Shown here one piece after another: positions 60,363 to 64,000 of a stretch of DNA of 64,000 bases. The notes under the pieces are model-generated. The model searched no databases. It was not told where the DNA came from and saw nothing but the letters and a program-made list of their open reading frames with translations. Origin of the DNA: Piscinibacter sp. XHJ-5 (lineage in GTDB: Bacteria > Pseudomonadota > Gammaproteobacteria > Burkholderiales > Burkholderiaceae_C); NCBI RefSeq assembly GCF_029855045.1, contig NZ_CP123228.1:3844001-3908000 (forward strand), read 5' to 3'. The number at the start of each line of letters is the position of its first letter. The stretch's first letter is position 1. The translations under genes were made by a program, and so were the position numbers.

Positions 60363-61535
60363 ATGACAGCCCACTTCGATCGCCGTCGACGCGTCTGGCT
60401 CGGCGGTGCGCTGGGCGCCACGCTTCCGTGGGCCTCGCTCGCTTGGGCCGGCCAGGCGAGCGAGGATGCTCCACGATTCGCGATGGTCATCCTGCGCGGC
60501 GGGCTGGACGGCCTGTCGGCCGTGCCCGCGCCCGGCGATGCCGACTTCCTGCCCGCGCGCGGCGCGCTCGCCCAGTTGGGCGCTGCGCCGCTGGCCATCG
60601 ACGGCACCTTCGCCCTGCATCCGCAGCTCACGCAGCTGCACGCGATGGTCAAAGGCGGCGAGGCCCTCGTCGTGCATGCAGCGGGCCTGTCATACCGCGA
60701 GCGCTCGCACTTCGACGCGCAGCAAGTCCTCGAGAGCGGCGCCACCCGACCCCACGAGATCTCCACCGGCTGGCTGGGACGCGCGCTGGCCGCGGGCGCG
60801 GCCAAGGGACTGGCGCTGAACACAGCGGTTCCGCTGGTGCTGCGCGGCACCACGGCCGTCGACACCTGGGCGCCGTCGGCGCTGCCCGAGCCGTCGTCCG
60901 ACCTGGTCGCGCGGCTGGAGCGGATGTACGAGCGCGACGCGGCGCTGGCGCATGCACTGGCGCGCGCCAAGGGCTTGCACGTGGACGCCGCCACGTCGGC
61001 GATGAACGACCGGCCGCGCGGCGCGGGCTTCGCCGTGCTGGCGCAGCGCGCAGCGCAGTTCCTGTCGCAGCCGGCCGGACCCCAGGCGGCCGTGCTGGAG
61101 CTGGGCGGTTGGGACACGCACGCGAACCAGTTCGCGCCCAACGGCGCGCTGGTGCGCCAGCTCGCACAGCTCGATGCCGGGCTCGCTGCGTTGCGCGAAG
61201 GCCTCTCGGCCGGCAGGGCGTGGCAGCGTACCGTGGTCGTCGTCGCCACCGAGTTCGGTCGCGAGGTGGCCCCCAACGGCACGCAAGGCACCGACCACGG
61301 CAGCGGCGGCGCTGCCTTCGTGCTCGGCGGACCGGTCAAGGGCGGGCGCGTCATCGCCGACTGGCCGGGGCTGGCAAAGCGGGATCGGTTCGAGGGCCGC
61401 GACCTGCGGACGACGACCGACTTGCGCGCGGTACTGAAGGGCGTGCTGGGCGATCACCTCCGCGTTTCGTCGAGGGCGTTGAACGCCGACGTGTTCCCAG
61501 GCAGCGAAGGCCTGCGGCCCCTCAGCGTCTTGTAG
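60363..61535 (+). CDS. DUF1501 protein with twin-arginine signal
   Basis: This protein of 390 residues has an N-terminus D-R-R-R-R-V-W-L-G-G-A followed by a hydrophobic stretch ending S-L-A-W-A, a twin-arginine (Tat) export signal. The alkaline-phosphatase-like DUF1501 body has V-I-L-R-G-G-L-D-G-L, H-P-Q-L, E-L-G-G-W-D-T-H-A-N-Q and V-V-V-A-T-E-F-G-R-E. The Asp/His/Thr pattern suggests a metal-dependent hydrolase of the sulfatase superfamily in the periplasm. Its 3' end overlaps the convergent waaA by 14 nt. Confidence 0.9.
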   Translation: MTAHFDRRRRVWLGGALGATLPWASLAWAGQASEDAPRFAMVILRGGLDGLSAVPAPGDADFLPARGALAQLGAAPLAIDGTFALHPQLTQLHAMVKGGEALVVHAAGLSYRERSHFDAQQVLESGATRPHEISTGWLGRALAAGAAKGLALNTAVPLVLRGTTAVDTWAPSALPEPSSDLVARLERMYERDAALAHALARAKGLHVDAATSAMNDRPRGAGFAVLAQRAAQFLSQPAGPQAAVLELGGWDTHANQFAPNGALVRQLAQLDAGLAALREGLSAGRAWQRTVVVVATEFGREVAPNGTQGTDHGSGGAAFVLGGPVKGGRVIADWPGLAKRDRFEGRDLRTTTDLRAVLKGVLGDHLRVSSRALNADVFPGSEGLRPLSVL

Positions 61536-62826
61536 TCAGGAATCCCTCGATGGCGGCGGCCATCCGATTCGCCGCCCCGCGATGCTGTGCGGCAAACGCC
61601 AGCGCATGCGACGCGGTCTGCGCGGCACGCGAAGGATCGGCGATCAGTCCCAGTGCCTGGCGCACGCCGTCTTCCATGTCGGTCACTCGAAGCGCTGCCC
61701 CTGCTGCCTGCGACAGCTCGGCGGCCTCCGCAAAATTGAAGGTGTGAGGGCCCATCACCACCGGACAGCCGCACGCTGCCGCCTCGATCAGGTTCTGTCC
61801 CCCCAGCGGCGCGAAGCTGCCGCCGAGCAGCGCGACGTGCGACAGCGCGTAGTACAGCGGCATCTCGCCCATGGTGTCGCCGAGCCAGACGTCGGCGGCG
61901 GCCGCATGCGCTGGCGGCGCATCGGTCCACTGGCTGCGCCGGACCAGCGTCAGCCCCGCGGCCGTGACCAGGCTGGCGACTTCGTCGAAGCGCTGCGGAT
62001 GGCGAGGCACGATGAGCAGCAGCGGCTGCCCCGCAGCTGACGAGCGATGGCGCGCCCATGCGGCCAGCAGCATCGCCTCCTCGCCCTCGCGTGTCACCGC
62101 GGCCAGCAGCACGGGGCGCCCGATCGAGTCGCGCCACGCGCGCCCACGCGACAGGAGCGTCGCATCGGGGGCCATGTCGAACTTGAGGTTGCCGCTGACG
62201 ACGACCCGCGGCGCGCCGGCTTCGCGCAGGCGCTGCGCATCGGCTTCGGTCTGCGCGAGCACCAGCGCGAGCTGCTCGACCGCCGGCTGCAGGACCGCGC
62301 GCAGCCGCTGGCCCTGGCGCTGGCTCTTTTCGCTGAGGCGCGCGTTGGCCAACACCATGGTCACCCCATGCCGGCGCGCCGCGTGCAGCAGATTCGGCCA
62401 GATCTCCGTCTCCATCAGCACGCCGACGCTCGGCTGGAACTGCCGGAAGAAGCGGTTCACGACCCCCGGGGTGTCGTACGGAAGCCATACCTGCCGGTCG
62501 CCCGCACGCAGCAGCGCCGCACCGGCCTCGCGGCCGGTCGCCGTGCTGTGCGTGAGCAGCAGCCGCATGTGGGGGTGTTGCCTGCGCAGCGCATCGATCA
62601 GGGCCGCGGCCGCACGGGTCTCGCCGAGGGAGACCGCATGCACCCAGATCCAGCCCGACGACGGCGCCTCGCCGCGGTAACTTCCCAGCCGCTCGTTGAC
62701 CGCATGCCGGTACAGCGGCTCGGCGCGGCCGCGCCACCACAGCCGCATCAGGTACATCGGCTTCAGCAGCCCGAGGAAGGCGGAATAGCCGCCGCGCGCG
62801 AGCTTCTGCCGCCAGGCCATCGTCAT
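61522..62826 (-). CDS. waaA: 3-deoxy-D-manno-octulosonic acid transferase
   Basis: This protein of 434 residues has an N-terminal membrane anchor and GT-30 marks: W-V-H-A-V-S-L-G-E-T-R-A-A, M-E-T-E-I-W-P-N-L, L-A-N-A-R-L-S-E-K-S and G-G-S-F-A-P-L-G-G-Q-N-L-I-E-A. It transfers Kdo from CMP-Kdo to lipid A precursor at the inner membrane. The ATG overlaps the waaC stop by 4 nt, so the lipopolysaccharide inner-core genes are coupled. Confidence 0.96.
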   Translation of the reverse strand: MTMAWRQKLARGGYSAFLGLLKPMYLMRLWWRGRAEPLYRHAVNERLGSYRGEAPSSGWIWVHAVSLGETRAAAALIDALRRQHPHMRLLLTHSTATGREAGAALLRAGDRQVWLPYDTPGVVNRFFRQFQPSVGVLMETEIWPNLLHAARRHGVTMVLANARLSEKSQRQGQRLRAVLQPAVEQLALVLAQTEADAQRLREAGAPRVVVSGNLKFDMAPDATLLSRGRAWRDSIGRPVLLAAVTREGEEAMLLAAWARHRSSAAGQPLLLIVPRHPQRFDEVASLVTAAGLTLVRRSQWTDAPPAHAAAADVWLGDTMGEMPLYYALSHVALLGGSFAPLGGQNLIEAAACGCPVVMGPHTFNFAEAAELSQAAGAALRVTDMEDGVRQALGLIADPSRAAQTASHALAFAAQHRGAANRMAAAIEGFLTTRR

Positions 62827-63800
62827 GTCTGGCCTTGGAACTGGGTCCAGACCTGCTGCCATGCGGACCACACCGTGTCCACGTCAGGCGTGGGCTGGCC
62901 CTCGATCGACACCTGGTGCGAATGGCCATGCGCGACCTGCGGGCCCGTGCGCCAGGACGTCGGGAAGTTGTACAGCTGCACGTGCGGCAAATCGAGGGCG
63001 ACGGCGATGTGACTCAGGCCGCTGTCGACGCCGATCACGCCGTGCACCGCCCCCATGCGGTCGGTGATCGCATCCAGGTCCATCGCCGGCCACACCTCGC
63101 TGGCCGGACCGATGGCGGCCGCGATGCGATCGGCCCGCTCGCGCTCGACGGGCCCGGCGTGCGGCAGCGCGATGCGCCAGCCGGCGTCCATGACGCGCCT
63201 GCCGAGCTCGATCCAGTGCGCCTCGGGCCACAGCTTGTCGTCGCGAGAGCTGCCGTGCACGAACACCAGCGTGCGATCGATGGACTCGAGCGTGTGCGCC
63301 CGCAGTCCGAAGCGCGGCGCACCGCGCGGCTCGTAGCCGAGCACCCGCGAGGCGAGCAGGCGTGCGCGGTCGAGCGCATGGATGCGTGGGTCGACATCGA
63401 TCGGGTGATCGATCAGCCAGCGCGCGGGCCACTCGTGCGCCGAGCCTTCGGTCTGGTTGCCGAGGCCGAAGGTGGGGCCGCGGGCGATGCGCGCGACCAG
63501 CACCGATTTGGTCAAGCCCTGGAAGTCGATGATGGCGTCGTAGCGGTCGCCGCGCAGCGCGTAGCGAAACTCGCGCCATTCCTCGCGCACGGCCCGCGTC
63601 CACCAGCGCTTGCGCCAGCGCCGCTGCGCGCACTCGAAGCTGCTGTGGATGCCGTGGACGCGGCGCACCAGCGGCGCGAAGCCGGGCTCCACCACCCAGT
63701 CGATCAGCGCATCGGGATGGGCGTTGCGGATGTCGTGCACCACGGGCATCGTGTGGACGACATCGCCCAGCGACGACAGCTTGACGATCAGGACACGCAC
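62823..63800 (-). CDS. waaC: Lipopolysaccharide heptosyltransferase I
   Basis: This protein of 325 residues is a GT-9 glycosyltransferase with the opening V-L-I-V-K-L-S-S-L-G-D-V-V-H-T-M-P, a V-F-V-H-G-S-S-R-D-D-K-L-W-P nucleotide-sugar segment and V-I-G-V-D-S-G-L-S-H-I-A-V-A. It adds the first heptose to Kdo in the inner core. It starts directly upstream of the phosphohexomutase stop, without a gap, and is coupled to waaA. Confidence 0.96.
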   Translation of the reverse strand: MRVLIVKLSSLGDVVHTMPVVHDIRNAHPDALIDWVVEPGFAPLVRRVHGIHSSFECAQRRWRKRWWTRAVREEWREFRYALRGDRYDAIIDFQGLTKSVLVARIARGPTFGLGNQTEGSAHEWPARWLIDHPIDVDPRIHALDRARLLASRVLGYEPRGAPRFGLRAHTLESIDRTLVFVHGSSRDDKLWPEAHWIELGRRVMDAGWRIALPHAGPVERERADRIAAAIGPASEVWPAMDLDAITDRMGAVHGVIGVDSGLSHIAVALDLPHVQLYNFPTSWRTGPQVAHGHSHQVSIEGQPTPDVDTVWSAWQQVWTQFQGQT

Positions 63801-64000
63801 TTAGTGGGCGGCCGCGGCGATCCGCGCATCGGGTTTCACCGCACGCAGCGCGGCCATGAACTCTCCTTCAATGCGGTGCAGCGCGTCCTGCGTGTGACCC
63901 TCGAAGCGCAGCACCAGCACGGGCGTCGTGTTCGACGCGCGGATGAGGCCGAAGCCGTCGTCATAGTCCGCGCGCAGGCCGTCGATCGTGATGACCTGTG
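63801..64000 (-). CDS. Phosphomannomutase/phosphoglucomutase, C-terminal fragment (cut by right edge)
   Basis: The last 65 codons are present, ending in a TAA at 63803-63801. They read D-G-L-R-A-D-Y-D-D-G-F-G-L-I-R-A-S-N-T-T-P-V-L-V-L-R-F-E-G, the phosphate-binding domain-4 signature of PMM/PGM (ManB/AlgC type). The enzyme interconverts hexose 1- and 6-phosphates for lipopolysaccharide and exopolysaccharide sugars. Its stop directly abuts the waaC start, so it is part of the same transcript. Confidence 0.93.
   Translation of the reverse strand, partial: QVITIDGLRADYDDGFGLIRASNTTPVLVLRFEGHTQDALHRIEGEFMAALRAVKPDARIAAAAH

Overview
The window is about 70% G+C and its genes are packed tightly on both strands. 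Gene content and order point to a betaproteobacterium of the Burkholderiales, probably the Rubrivivax/Leptothrix/Piscinibacter-like group: pcm, rhodanese, tolC and waaA in series, the uppP/trmB neighbourhood, a DUF1800/DUF1501 pair, and a T6SS with PpkA, Fha and TagF. This assignment is inference from content and was not searched. No transposase, integrase, CRISPR array or rRNA is visible. The window contains one tRNA, tRNA-Gly(CCC).

Positions 1-13.8 kb hold part of a type VI secretion locus. On the minus strand, read from 12518 down, come a FecR-domain protein, a DUF3365 haem-c-type membrane sensor, a PpkA-like kinase, TssL, TssM, TagF and a caspase-fold protein. Two small exported proteins and a CsgG/HfaB-like outer-membrane lipoprotein, cut by the left edge, follow. 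The FHA protein TagH is divergent. One small exported protein consists of three tandem ~35-residue repeats, so the end of the T6SS operon looks like a curli/holdfast-type secretion module.

Positions 14-21.5 kb hold a trehalose group: a membrane-anchored, sensor-fused OtsA, OtsB, an alpha/beta hydrolase and a divergent GH15 enzyme. A membrane diguanylate cyclase and a GNAT acetyltransferase follow.

Positions 21.7-31.4 kb are a coherent one-directional cluster. It encodes a GntR/UTRA regulator, an AprA-like flavoprotein, an AprB-like 8-Cys ferredoxin, a HEAT-repeat protein and an FdxA-type ferredoxin. It continues with an NMT1-type binding protein carrying a NosL-like tail, an ABC permease and ATPase, a DUF971 protein, ferredoxin-NADP reductase and a YeiH/TauZ-type exporter. 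Together these suggest uptake of a sulfur compound, cytosolic redox chemistry and export of the inorganic product. This is my leading candidate for an undescribed system.

Positions 31.5-39.1 kb hold a MerA-like oxidoreductase, three Hsp20 genes behind a sigma-32-like promoter with a possible RNA thermometer, a lone receiver protein, a small membrane protein, alaS and a TraX-family protein.

Positions 39.1-48.7 kb are a GABA/guanidino compound operon: a divergent MocR regulator, then gabT, a polyamine-type ABC transporter, a guanidinobutyrase/agmatinase-family enzyme and gabD. The MocR-gabT gap carries a perfect 12-bp inverted repeat.

Positions 48.7-64 kb hold a degenerate GGDEF protein, tRNA-Gly, trmB, uppP and a MacAB-type efflux operon with a divergent TetR gene and a visible operator. 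Then come pcm, a rhodanese, tolC, the DUF1800/DUF1501 pair, waaA, waaC and the 3' end of a phosphomannomutase/phosphoglucomutase gene cut by the right edge.
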